Of a stretch of 16,524 nt of DNA, positions 1-7,029 are shown in pieces. A model generated the notes under the pieces. It was given only the letters and a program-made list of their open reading frames with translations. It ran no database searches and was not told where the DNA came from. The stretch's first letter is position 1; every line of letters begins with the position of its first letter. The DNA is from Pseudomonadota bacterium (GTDB taxonomy: Bacteria > Pseudomonadota > Gammaproteobacteria > Burkholderiales > Burkholderiaceae_B). The stretch is taken from positions 1 to 16,524 of the forward strand of contig JAEZGR010000329.1 of NCBI GenBank assembly GCA_023437255.1, read 5' to 3'. The position numbers and the translations under genes are program-made.

Positions 1-224
1 CCCCTGAGATGCTGGAGGGCATCGCCCAGCGGATTCACGCCGCTATCAGAAACGTGACGCTTACACCCGGACCCGCGGCCGACGGTTCGCCGGCCATCAC
101 GGTGAGCATAGGCGCAACGCTGAGTCAGGTGCCCGGCGACACACTGAAAGCAATGCTGCTTCGTGCCGACAAGGCGATGTATGCCGCCAAGCTGGCGGGG
201 CGCGATCAGACACGCGTGTCTTGA
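1..224 (+). CDS. GGDEF-domain diguanylate cyclase, C-terminal fragment
   Basis: This is the tail of a gene that begins before the window; the frame is open from base 3, and the first Met at base 9 is internal. The visible 70-odd residues are the end of a GGDEF domain: the beta-strand ITVSIGAT, then LLRADKAMYAAKLAGRD, the signature helix and loop that close this fold. GGDEF domains condense two GTP to cyclic di-GMP, a cytoplasmic second messenger. The GG(D/E)EF catalytic loop, the inhibitory site and any sensor domain lie upstream and cannot be seen, so activity cannot be judged. The gene ends with TGA 16 bases before the convergent IclR gene. It is probably unrelated to the metabolic genes that follow. 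Confidence 0.9.
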   Translation, partial: PEMLEGIAQRIHAAIRNVTLTPGPAADGSPAITVSIGATLSQVPGDTLKAMLLRADKAMYAAKLAGRDQTRVS

Positions 225-240
225 AGCAGGTTGCCCGCCC

Positions 241-1050
241 TCAGCCAGGCAGTTGCGCGATGAGCGCGTTCGCCTTGTTCGCCGCCTCACGCAGCGACTC
301 AATGATGCTTTGACGACGCTGCGCATCCTGCACCTTTGAATGAATGGTGGCCACGCTGATGGCCGCGGAGGGCGACCCCGGCCGGGTTCTGAGCGCCATG
401 GCAATACCGGTCATATCGGGGTTCAGATCGTCGACATAGGCATAACCCAGTTCGCGCGTTCGTTCGAGATGCTTGCGAATATGCTCGTGGCTGACTCCAC
501 GACGGTCGCAATAGGCGCGGTGGTCGGGTGCCGCCAATATCGACGTGATTTCCTCCTCGCTCTGCACGGTGGAAAGAATGGCGGCGGCGGCCGACCCGAC
601 ACCCAGTGCAGACAAATCGCCGGGTGACAACGGCAATGCCCGCACCGCGCCAGTCCCTTCATGCAGCGCGACACACACTGCCATATCGTTGGCTCTGATA
701 CTCAGATAGGCCGTGTCCTGGACCCGCTCCGACAGCTCTCGGACGATGGGACCAAGAAGCTGCGCAAGGCCATGTCGGTTACGCGCGGCAGCGGCCCACA
801 GCCCGAGCCTGAAGCCCGGGAAATACCGCGAACCGGGCTGTTCCAGATCGACGAATCCATGTTCCTCAAGGCCCGCCAGCAGGCGATGCAAGGTTGCTTT
901 GCTGAAGCGGGTTTGTCTTTGCAGATCGGTGAACCGCAGCCCCTCGTTGGCGGCGCCGGCGAGTAAGCCCAGCACTACGGCCGTGCGGTAGAACGTTTGG
1001 TCTGTACCGCGCTTTCCCGCGCGCTCGCGGTCCTCGTTTTCCGTGGACAT
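241..1050 (-). CDS. IclR-family transcriptional regulator
   Basis: A 269-residue protein of the usual IclR length. An N-terminal winged helix-turn-helix spans about residues 20-85, with recognition helix FSKATLHRLLAGLEEHG at 49-65. The C-terminal effector domain runs from about 100 to the end and includes ELGYAYVDDLNPDMTGIAMAL, typical of the ligand-binding fold. IclR proteins bind DNA as dimers or tetramers and respond to small organic acids. The ATG at 1048-1050 is preceded by a GAGGG Shine-Dalgarno. The gene is divergent from the Bug/SDR/CMD operon, and the 118-base gap holds a dyad (1084-1120), so it very likely regulates that operon and itself. The effector is unknown; activator or repressor cannot be told from sequence. 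Confidence 0.93.
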   Translation of the reverse strand: MSTENEDRERAGKRGTDQTFYRTAVVLGLLAGAANEGLRFTDLQRQTRFSKATLHRLLAGLEEHGFVDLEQPGSRYFPGFRLGLWAAAARNRHGLAQLLGPIVRELSERVQDTAYLSIRANDMAVCVALHEGTGAVRALPLSPGDLSALGVGSAAAAILSTVQSEEEITSILAAPDHRAYCDRRGVSHEHIRKHLERTRELGYAYVDDLNPDMTGIAMALRTRPGSPSAAISVATIHSKVQDAQRRQSIIESLREAANKANALIAQLPG

Positions 1051-1083
1051 TTTTTCCCTCTCGTTGATATACTGCCGCCAGTA

Positions 1084-1120
1084 GTTCCGATAATAGATAT
1101 TAAGTTTCTTTTAACGGAAC
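1084..1120. promoter_or_regulatory. Candidate IclR operator in divergent promoter gap
   Basis: Two 10-base half-sites face each other: GTTCCGATAA (1084-1093) and TTAACGGAAC (1111-1120). They match as an inverted repeat at 9 of 10 positions and are separated by a 17-base AT-rich spacer. The dyad lies 34 bases from the IclR start and 48 bases from the Bug start, where a regulator could control both genes. That the adjacent IclR protein binds it is inference. I could not place convincing -35/-10 boxes for either gene. Confidence 0.5.
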
Positions 1121-1168
1121 ATCAAGTGGTATTCCATCGCCGATTCTCAGAACTACACAGGAGACATC

Positions 1169-2158
1169 ATGAGTCGTCGCTTCTTCCTCGCATCCGTGAC
1201 CGCACTCGCACTGGGCGGCCTTGTCCCGTCCTTTGCCACCGCTCAAGCCGCTGAAAAGTTCCCCACTCAACCCATCAAGCTGGTGGTACCGTTTGCCCCG
1301 GGCGGCACGACCGATACATTCGCGCGCCTGTTCGGCCAACACTTCGGCGAGCAACTGGGTGTGCCGGTGGTTGTCGTGAACCAGCCTGGCGGAGGGGGCA
1401 TGGTGGCCACGCGCGCACTGCAGCGCACCGAACCAGATGGCTACACCCTGATCTTCCAAAGCCCGACGAGCGGGGTCACCGGGCCGCTCACCCGCAAGGA
1501 GCCGCCCTACGACCCGGTTGAAGGCTTCTCGCACATCGCCATACTCGGCATGACACCCATCGTGCTGGGCGTCAGCAACAAATCCAATGTCGAATCGCTG
1601 TCTCAGCTTGTCGATCATTCGAAAGCGGCGCCGGCCGGCCTTTCATATGCGACCGGCGGCGTGGGCGGCGGGCCGCACCTTTCAGTTGAGCTGCTCATGA
1701 AGCGCATTGGCGACCTGAACGCCGTACACGTGCCGTATCGCGGCGCGGGGCCAGCCGTTCAAGATCTGGTGTCGGGCGAAGTGGTATTCATGCCCGATAC
1801 TTTCACTTCCTTGCTGCCGCTGCACGAGTCTGGCCGTATAAAGATCGTGGCGGTATTTGACGAAGAACGTTCCAAAGTCGCACCCGCTATCCCCACAGCC
1901 CGTGAACAGGGCGTGGATATCGTCACGCGAATTGCCAACTACATTTCGGCACCTCCCGGAACGCCGAAAGAACGACTCGAGATTCTTGCTGCCGCCGCTC
2001 GCGAAACCATGAAGAATCCCGCAGTGATCGAAAAGCTCCAATCACTGGGTTACCGGCCGGTCACGGACTCAACGCCCGCCTCCGCCACTCAGTTCATTGC
2101 TGACGAAGTCGCGCTTTGGAAACCCGTCATCAAAGACGCGGGCATTGCGCTTGAGTAA
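1169..2158 (+). CDS. Bug/TctC-family periplasmic substrate-binding protein
   Basis: A 329-residue protein of the Bug family (TctC-type receptors of tripartite tricarboxylate transporters), periplasmic carriers of small carboxylates. The signal peptide has a twin-arginine-like SRRFFLAS, a hydrophobic stretch and probable cleavage after ATAQA (about residue 28). The mature protein opens with the family signature FPTQPIKLVVPFAPGGTTD, followed by the pocket loop VVNQPGGGGMVATRAL and PDGYTLIFQS. The start ATG follows CAGGAGACATC, a strong ribosome site. No TctA or TctB membrane genes accompany it, as is common for the expanded Bug sets of Bordetella relatives, so it may share a transporter encoded elsewhere or act in sensing. 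It is first gene of the operon with the SDR and CMD-like genes, under likely IclR control. Confidence 0.95.
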   Translation: MSRRFFLASVTALALGGLVPSFATAQAAEKFPTQPIKLVVPFAPGGTTDTFARLFGQHFGEQLGVPVVVVNQPGGGGMVATRALQRTEPDGYTLIFQSPTSGVTGPLTRKEPPYDPVEGFSHIAILGMTPIVLGVSNKSNVESLSQLVDHSKAAPAGLSYATGGVGGGPHLSVELLMKRIGDLNAVHVPYRGAGPAVQDLVSGEVVFMPDTFTSLLPLHESGRIKIVAVFDEERSKVAPAIPTAREQGVDIVTRIANYISAPPGTPKERLEILAAAARETMKNPAVIEKLQSLGYRPVTDSTPASATQFIADEVALWKPVIKDAGIALE

Positions 2159-2196
2159 CCGACAAATCAGTCACCCAATATCTCTCACAACACATC

Positions 2197-2997
2197 ATGT
2201 TCAGACTTAATGAGAAAGTAGCCCTCGTATCCGGTGCCGGGTCGGTAGGCCCCGGATGGGGAAACGGCCGAGCCACCGCAGCACTGCTGGCACGGCAGGG
2301 GGCGCGCGTTTTTGCCGTCGACCGTAATCCCGAGGCCCTCGAAGAGACCTTGCGCATCATTCGTGAGGAAGGCGGCGAGGTCGAGGGCGCTGTATGCGAC
2401 GCCACATCCGGGCAGCAAGTAAAGGAAACCATCGAGGCATGCGTACAGCGATACGGGCGCCTCGATATCCTGGTCAACAACGTCGGGGGGTCTCATCCCG
2501 GCGGCGTTGACGAGCTCAGCGAGGAAGAGTGGGATACACAGATCGACTACAACCTCAAGACCGTCTACCTGAGCTGCAAGTACGCACTGCCCCACCTTCG
2601 TGAGCACCCCGGAAGCGCCATCGTCAACGTGTCGTCGGTAGCCGCCCTGCGCATGATGCGATCCCGTCCCCACGCGGCATACAGCGCCTCCAAGTACGGC
2701 GTGATCGCGCTTTCACGGTCCATTGCCATTCATAACGCACCTGCGGGCGTGCGCTGCAATACGGTCATTCCGGGGCTGATCTACACCCCCGTGGTTGAGC
2801 ATCGGCTCGTCAAGCAGCTGGGTGCCGGAGATGCCCAGGAGCTGATTGCCAAGCGTGACGCTCAGATTCCATTGGGCAAGGCCGGCACCGCCTGGGACAT
2901 CGCGCACGCCGTGCTCTTTCTCGTTTCAAATGAGGCTGGGCATATCACCGGAACGGAGTTGCTGGTCGACGGCGGTTATACCGCAGCCACGACCTGA
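2197..2997 (+). CDS. SDR-family NAD(P)-dependent oxidoreductase
   Basis: A 266-residue classical short-chain dehydrogenase/reductase. It shows a glycine-rich cofactor loop (SGAGSVGPGWGNG, residues 12-24, longer than the usual TGxxxGxG), an aspartate ending beta-2 (D42, which in this family favours NAD over NADP), NNVG at 94-97, the catalytic serine in NVSS (144-147), the Tyr162-x3-Lys166 pair, and the C-terminal ITGTELLVDGGYT. It should oxidise an alcohol or reduce a ketone in the cytoplasm; the substrate is not deducible. It lies 38 bases after the Bug gene and 23 before the CMD-like gene. No purine-rich Shine-Dalgarno is visible before the ATG (the leader reads TCTCTCACAACACATC), although the N-terminus fits the family well at this start. 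Confidence 0.94.
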   Translation: MFRLNEKVALVSGAGSVGPGWGNGRATAALLARQGARVFAVDRNPEALEETLRIIREEGGEVEGAVCDATSGQQVKETIEACVQRYGRLDILVNNVGGSHPGGVDELSEEEWDTQIDYNLKTVYLSCKYALPHLREHPGSAIVNVSSVAALRMMRSRPHAAYSASKYGVIALSRSIAIHNAPAGVRCNTVIPGLIYTPVVEHRLVKQLGAGDAQELIAKRDAQIPLGKAGTAWDIAHAVLFLVSNEAGHITGTELLVDGGYTAATT

Positions 2998-3020
2998 GCT
3001 TTTGAAAAGGACACTGCGTA

Positions 3021-3542
3021 ATGGCACGACTTTCCTACCCCGACGAGCAGAAGCTTGCAGAAGAACCACTGGTGCAGCGCATTGTCGGCGAGCGGGGTTC
3101 ATTGCTGAACCTCTATCGCATGCTCATGCACAGCCCACCGCTGGCTGAAGGCTGGCTGTCATTCTTCACCGCGCTCCGGCAGAAGTGCGGGCTTTCGGGC
3201 AAAATCCGCGAGATGGTGATCCTGCGAATCGCCTCCATACACGGCGCCAGTTATGAATTCGCCGCGCATGAGCCGTTCGGTCTGCGTGAAGGGCTGACAC
3301 CCACACAAATCGAGGCACTGAAGACCGGCAATCTAGACGCGTTCGACGCCAAGGAGCGCGCGATTCTGACTTACTGTGAATCCATCACTCATGAGATTCA
3401 CGTGCCAGACGCGGTGTTCAACAGCGCGAAAGAACACTTCAGTGAGTCGGAAATGGTCGAGCTCACGGCAACGATCGCGGCGTATAACCTCGTATCGCGT
3501 TTCCTGGAAGCCTTGCAGGTGGACCCCGAACCGCAGAACTGA
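3021..3542 (+). CDS. Carboxymuconolactone decarboxylase (CMD) family protein
   Basis: A 173-residue alpha-helical protein of the CMD/AhpD superfamily. The core REMVILRIASIHGASYEFAAHE (63-84) carries the conserved Glu79 and His83, followed by GLTPTQIEALKTG and AFDAKERAILTYCESIT. The CxxC pair used by AhpD-type alkylhydroperoxidases is absent: the only cysteines I see are isolated (C56, C119). It is therefore unlikely to be a thiol peroxidase, and a lyase or decarboxylase-like role is more plausible. It is last in the Bug-SDR operon, with AAGGA nine bases before ATG and an intrinsic terminator 31 bases after the stop. Its probable partner is the SDR, whose product may be its substrate (inference). 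Confidence 0.9.
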   Translation: MARLSYPDEQKLAEEPLVQRIVGERGSLLNLYRMLMHSPPLAEGWLSFFTALRQKCGLSGKIREMVILRIASIHGASYEFAAHEPFGLREGLTPTQIEALKTGNLDAFDAKERAILTYCESITHEIHVPDAVFNSAKEHFSESEMVELTATIAAYNLVSRFLEALQVDPEPQN

Positions 3543-3573
3543 CCTGCACCGCAGCCTGTAACCCCATGCTTTC

Positions 3574-3597
3574 TGGCGCCCACGGGCGCCATTTTTT
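3574..3597 (+). terminator. Rho-independent terminator of the Bug-SDR-CMD operon
   Basis: A perfect 7-bp stem TGGCGCC / GGCGCCA (3574-3580, 3585-3591) with a CACG loop is followed at once by six T residues (3592-3597). It begins 31 bases after the CMD-like stop codon and ends the plus-strand operon. Confidence 0.88.
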
Positions 3598-3600
3598 GTG

Positions 3601-3630
3601 TTGGAAAGTCTTCGCGCGCCCTGCTATATT
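3601..3630 (+). promoter_or_regulatory. Candidate sigma-70 promoter of the beta-lactamase-family gene
   Basis: TTGGAA (3601-3606) and TATATT (3625-3630) are separated by 18 bases. They match the -35 consensus at 4 of 6 and the -10 consensus at 5 of 6. The start site would fall near 3637, about 53 bases before the ATG at 3690. The upstream terminator makes a promoter here necessary. Confidence 0.45.
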
Positions 3631-3635
3631 TTTCC

Positions 3636-3664
3636 CGGTTAAAAGCTTTACATATTGTTAACCG
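3636..3664. promoter_or_regulatory. Dyad at predicted transcription start (candidate operator)
   Basis: The perfect 7-base inverted repeat CGGTTAA (3636-3642) / TTAACCG (3658-3664) has a 15-base AT-rich spacer that itself contains a short palindrome around AAGCTT. It begins at the predicted start site of the next gene, so it could be an operator or a leader hairpin. The binding protein is unknown, and no regulator gene is adjacent. Confidence 0.35.
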
Positions 3665-3689
3665 CACGTGTGTCTCCAGGAGAACAAGC

Positions 3690-5552
3690 ATGGTGCCCCC
3701 TATCACACATTGCGTCAGCGCCGGGTCACGGCGCCGCTTCCTGCGAATGTCGGCGGCGGGCATGCTCATACCCGCGCTGCCCGCCTGCAGCGGCTCAGAA
3801 GACAGTGCGATCCGTTTCACCGACACCATTGCCTGGGGCCGTCAGGCCATCCGCACCCACATGCGGTCGGCACCTGATGCCGCGGCCGTGTCGGTGGCGC
3901 TTCTATGGCAGGACCAGATCGTCTGGCAGGAAGCGTTCGGGCTTGCCTCGATCAATGACGCGCGCCCCGCCACCATTCACACCCGTTTCAACATCGGCTC
4001 GGTGAGCAAGGTCCTCGCCGGTCTCACGGGCGCCATGCTTCACGATCGTGGGGTGATCGATCTCGACGCACCGATCACCCGCTATCTGCCGCAGTTCACC
4101 ATGTTGGGGCAGGCCTCTCAGCGGATCACCAGCCGACAGCTGCTGTCGCATTCGTCGGGGCTGCCCGGCACCAACTGGCGCGGCATCTTCGCATTCGAGC
4201 CGTATGCCGACTACGCCGCTGATACTGAGGCGGGGCTGGCCAACTTCCACGCCAAGCACATTCCGGGCGAAATGGCGGTCTATTGCAATGACGGCTTCAC
4301 CCTGTTCGAGCGCGTCGTCCTGGCGGCCACAGGGCTGACTTACCCAGACTACGTGCATCAGAACATACTCGCGCCCCTGGGCATGGGCCACTCCGGCTAT
4401 CTGGTCAGCCGACCCGAGTCCGGCGACTTTGCCTATCCGGTCTCAGACGGGCAGCAGTACGGGCTGGAATTCGTCAATGCTTACGCCACCGGGGGTCTGA
4501 ACACGACGCCTGGCGACATGATGAAGCTTGCGCGTCTGTTCATCGGGCGCGGCAACAGCGATGGGAAGCAACTCGTCTCGCCGGAAGCGATTGCCGACAT
4601 GGGCAGAGAACAGAACACGCATGCGCCGTTAAACCCCTCGCCCGAATGGCGATGGGGGCTGGGCTGGGATACGGTCCGTCAGCCCACCCTCGATGCAGCA
4701 GGCATTCTGGCCTGGGAAAAGAACGGCGGCACGGCCTTCTTTCAAAGCGAGTTCTTTGTGCTGCCGGATGTCGGCATGGCGCTGCTGATTACCGGGGGTC
4801 TGGGCTACGAGCCGCTCACCCTCGCCGAAGAAATTCTGCTGCGGGCGCTGCAGGAGGCCAGACAGGTGAAGGTGGCGCCCGCGCCGGTCGATACGGCGGC
4901 GCCGCCGGCGCTGACCCCACCCTCCACCATGAATGAGCTCATCGGCATCTACGGCAGCGTGAATTTCCCGATCAAGGTGGAAGTTGCCTCAGGCGGCGCG
5001 CTCCAGCTGAGTCGCTGGCTGATGGACGCGTGGCGACCGATCATCGACGGCAACAGCGGGCGCTATACTCTGCGCGCCGACGGCTGGTGGTGGTCAGACA
5101 ACAATTCACTGCCAAGTTATCGCTTCGACGTGGCTGAGCTCACCGAAGGCGATCAGACCGTGCAGTACCGGTACCTGATCAGCCGTTCCACGCGCGGTGC
5201 CGGCTACCATTTCGTGACAATGCCCGTCGGCCAGAAGTTGGAGCCACGCGATCCACTTTCCAGCGCGTGGCAAGCCAGGCTGGGCACACAATGGCGGTTT
5301 GCGAACGACATTTCGGGGTCGGTCGCTGAAGCGCTGGGCGGTGAATCCGTGCCGCTTGGGTCGCTGCCCGACTTGCCCGGCTACCTGCTGTGGGATGGTC
5401 GCCAACTGCTGACTCCCTTCAACAACAACAGGGCGCGCATGTCGGTGAAGGTACCCGTCTCCGACGGGCGGGACCTCGACGAAATTGAAATATCGGCCGA
5501 CGCTCGCGGGCCCTTGTTGCGCATCGGCTCGCGCATTTACCGCCCGGCCTGA
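3690..5552 (+). CDS. Serine beta-lactamase/esterase-family protein, Tat lipoprotein
   Basis: A 620-residue protein. The N-terminus has a twin-arginine motif SRRRFLRM (13-20), a hydrophobic stretch and a lipobox LPAC ending at Cys33, so it should leave by the Tat route and be lipid-anchored outside the cytoplasm. The catalytic domain (about 45-385) is class C beta-lactamase/DD-peptidase-like: SVSK at 104-107 (nucleophile Ser104, base Lys107), YCN at 198-200, and KNGG at 344-347 in place of the KTG/HxG triad. About 230 residues follow, of a beta-rich type often attached to such hydrolases. Substrate could be an ester, peptide or peptidoglycan fragment; antibiotic resistance is not implied. AGGAGA precedes the ATG by 6 bases. 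It stands alone between a terminator and a convergent gene. Confidence 0.88.
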   Translation: MVPPITHCVSAGSRRRFLRMSAAGMLIPALPACSGSEDSAIRFTDTIAWGRQAIRTHMRSAPDAAAVSVALLWQDQIVWQEAFGLASINDARPATIHTRFNIGSVSKVLAGLTGAMLHDRGVIDLDAPITRYLPQFTMLGQASQRITSRQLLSHSSGLPGTNWRGIFAFEPYADYAADTEAGLANFHAKHIPGEMAVYCNDGFTLFERVVLAATGLTYPDYVHQNILAPLGMGHSGYLVSRPESGDFAYPVSDGQQYGLEFVNAYATGGLNTTPGDMMKLARLFIGRGNSDGKQLVSPEAIADMGREQNTHAPLNPSPEWRWGLGWDTVRQPTLDAAGILAWEKNGGTAFFQSEFFVLPDVGMALLITGGLGYEPLTLAEEILLRALQEARQVKVAPAPVDTAAPPALTPPSTMNELIGIYGSVNFPIKVEVASGGALQLSRWLMDAWRPIIDGNSGRYTLRADGWWWSDNNSLPSYRFDVAELTEGDQTVQYRYLISRSTRGAGYHFVTMPVGQKLEPRDPLSSAWQARLGTQWRFANDISGSVAEALGGESVPLGSLPDLPGYLLWDGRQLLTPFNNNRARMSVKVPVSDGRDLDEIEISADARGPLLRIGSRIYRPA

Positions 5553-5604
5553 GCGCGGGTGGATCATTCGGAACCGGAGAGACGCCGAATGCCCACGGTT
5601 CAGG
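5548..5604. terminator. Imperfect hairpin between convergent genes (possible bidirectional terminator)
   Basis: The 58-base gap between two convergent stop codons contains a perfect 7-bp stem CATTCGG / CCGAATG (5565-5571, 5585-5591) with a 13-base loop. Outer pairings extend it (GTGG with CCAC; CCTGA with TCAGG), interrupted by bulges. There is no T-run on either side, so it is not a canonical intrinsic terminator. It may block convergent transcription or protect 3' ends. Confidence 0.35.
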
Positions 5605-5610
5605 GGCGAA

Positions 5611-6768
5611 TCAGTTGCGAATCAGGTGCCGGCCGATAATCAGCTGCTGAACCTGTGTGGTGCCTTCATACAGGCGCAGCAGACGGGCGTCGCGATAGAA
5701 GCGCTCAACGGCATATTCGTTGATATAGCCCGCGCCGCCATGAATCTGCACGCCTCGGTCGGCCACGCGGCCCAGCATTTCGGTGGCGAACAGCTTGGCG
5801 CAGGAAACGCGCATCGAGACTTCGGGATCTGATTCATGCGGCGGCTTGCGCTCAAACTCGGCCGACACTGCCTGTACCAGCGCCCAAGCCGCGAACAGTT
5901 CCGCCTGACTGTCGGCCAGCATGGCCTGGATCAGCTGAAACTCGCCTATGGGTTTGCCGAATTGCTTGCGCTCACGTGCGTAACGGCGCGATTCTTCGAG
6001 AATGCGGGCCGCCAGCCCACAGGCCACGGCCGAAATGTTCAGACGCCCGCGATCAAGCACCTTCATGGCGGTCTTGAACCCCTGCCCGGGTACGCCTCCG
6101 ATGATGTTTGCCGCCGGCACCCTGACACCATCGAGTATGACGTCGCAGGTCTTGGTGCCGCGCTGCCCCATTTTCTTGTCGTTCTTGCCCAGCGAGATTC
6201 CCGGAGTGTCGGCCGGCACAATGAAAGCGGAAATACCCGCCGCGCCTTCGCCGCCGGTACGCGCCATCAGGGTGAACGCACCTGCGCGCGGCGCATTCGT
6301 GATGAAGCGCTTGGTGCCCGATAGGACGTAGTGGTCGCCATCGAGCACCGCCCGCGTTTTGAGAGATGCTGCGTCGGTGCCAGCGTCGGGTTCGGTCAGG
6401 GCGAACGACATGATGAGCTCGCCGCTTGCCACTTTGGGCAGATAGCTTGCCTTTTGCTCGGGCGTGCCGTCCATGAGAATGCCCTGCGAACCGATACCGA
6501 TATTGGTGCCGAACACCGATCGAAACGCGGGCGAAGTGCGGCCCAGTTCATAGTTCACCCGCACTTCCTGGCTGACCGAGAGCCCGATTCCGTCGTACTC
6601 AGGCGGAACGGTCATGCCGAAGAGACCCATCGTTTTCATGTCTTCCACGATGTCTTCCGGCACCTCGTCATGTTCTTCGAGATAGCCTTCGGCCGGAATG
6701 AGGCGCTCATTCACAAAGCGCTGAACGGACGCAAGAAGAATGTCGAACGACTCGGCATCAAGAGACAT
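5611..6768 (-). CDS. Acyl-CoA dehydrogenase
   Basis: A 385-residue flavoenzyme (the usual ~380) that would introduce an alpha-beta double bond into an acyl-CoA and pass electrons to ETF. Visible motifs are ALTEPDAGTDAA (124-135, FAD/substrate signature), RKQFGKPIGEFQ (267-278), ERFYRDAR (355-362) and YEGTTQ with Glu368 as the likely catalytic base, which is the position used by short/medium-chain type enzymes. I chose the ATG at 6768 because it has GGAG six bases upstream and the family N-terminus begins here. The frame is open back to a TTG at 6843, but those 25 residues look unrelated. It is monocistronic, with its own promoter and dyad upstream. The substrate chain type is not deducible. 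Confidence 0.94.
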   Translation of the reverse strand: MSLDAESFDILLASVQRFVNERLIPAEGYLEEHDEVPEDIVEDMKTMGLFGMTVPPEYDGIGLSVSQEVRVNYELGRTSPAFRSVFGTNIGIGSQGILMDGTPEQKASYLPKVASGELIMSFALTEPDAGTDAASLKTRAVLDGDHYVLSGTKRFITNAPRAGAFTLMARTGGEGAAGISAFIVPADTPGISLGKNDKKMGQRGTKTCDVILDGVRVPAANIIGGVPGQGFKTAMKVLDRGRLNISAVACGLAARILEESRRYARERKQFGKPIGEFQLIQAMLADSQAELFAAWALVQAVSAEFERKPPHESDPEVSMRVSCAKLFATEMLGRVADRGVQIHGGAGYINEYAVERFYRDARLLRLYEGTTQVQQLIIGRHLIRN

Positions 6769-6774
6769 GAACGG

Positions 6775-6778
6775 CTCC
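6775..6778 (-). promoter_or_regulatory. Ribosome binding site fixing the acyl-CoA dehydrogenase start
   Basis: GGAG on the minus strand lies six bases before the ATG at 6768. It supports this start over the TTG at 6843, which is 75 bases further upstream. Confidence 0.7.
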
Positions 6779-6842
6779 GGTGAGCGGCACAACCCGCGCG
6801 CGAAGTGGGGCCATGCCCCGGGACAACGCAGATGCACCATCA

Positions 6843-6866
6843 AATAGGTAAATAGTATTCCCTATT
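6843..6866. promoter_or_regulatory. Dyad overlapping the acyl-CoA dehydrogenase promoter (candidate operator)
   Basis: The half-sites AATAGGTAA (6843-6851) and TTCCCTATT (6858-6866) form an inverted repeat matching at 8 of 9 positions around a 6-base spacer. The dyad covers the edge of the predicted -10 box and the predicted start site, the usual place for a repressor operator. No regulator gene is adjacent; TetR- or GntR-type fatty-acid regulators are possible binders by analogy only. Confidence 0.45.
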
Positions 6867-6893
6867 CTAGCGCTGTCGTGCCGAATATCTCAA
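6864..6893 (-). promoter_or_regulatory. Candidate sigma-70 promoter of the acyl-CoA dehydrogenase
   Basis: On the minus strand TTGAGA (6893-6888) and TAGAAT (6869-6864) are 18 bases apart; each matches its consensus hexamer at 5 of 6. The start site would lie near 6857, leaving a leader of roughly 90 bases before the ATG at 6768. Confidence 0.5.
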
Positions 6894-6998
6894 GCCTGAT
6901 GCATACCTGACTGCCGCAGTAAATGATGTTGACAAAGGAAGACGGCCGGGCACTGTTTGCTGACCGGGTGGCCGCATCACACCGGAAGAAAAGCCCCG

Positions 6999-7015
6999 AA
7001 TAAGGTAAATGTATT
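6999..7015. repeat. Partial second copy of the AATA-GGTAAAT-GTATT motif
   Basis: This 17-base stretch differs from bases 6843-6859 by one inserted and one deleted base. Both copies are followed by TGCCGAAT (at 6879 and 7024), although at different distances (36 and 25 bases from the copy start). It may be a second regulator site or a degraded local duplication; chance is possible because the motif is AT-rich. Confidence 0.3.
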
Positions 7016-7029
7016 GTCATAGATGCCGA

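Noticed and set aside
6769..6843. 25-residue N-terminal extension of the acyl-CoA dehydrogenase from a TTG
   Set aside because: The ATG at 6768 has GGAG at good spacing and matches the family N-terminus; the extension does not, and the TTG falls inside the operator dyad.
6929..6934. TTGACA as a plus-strand promoter
   Set aside because: There is no -10-like hexamer 16-18 bases downstream and no plus-strand gene follows.
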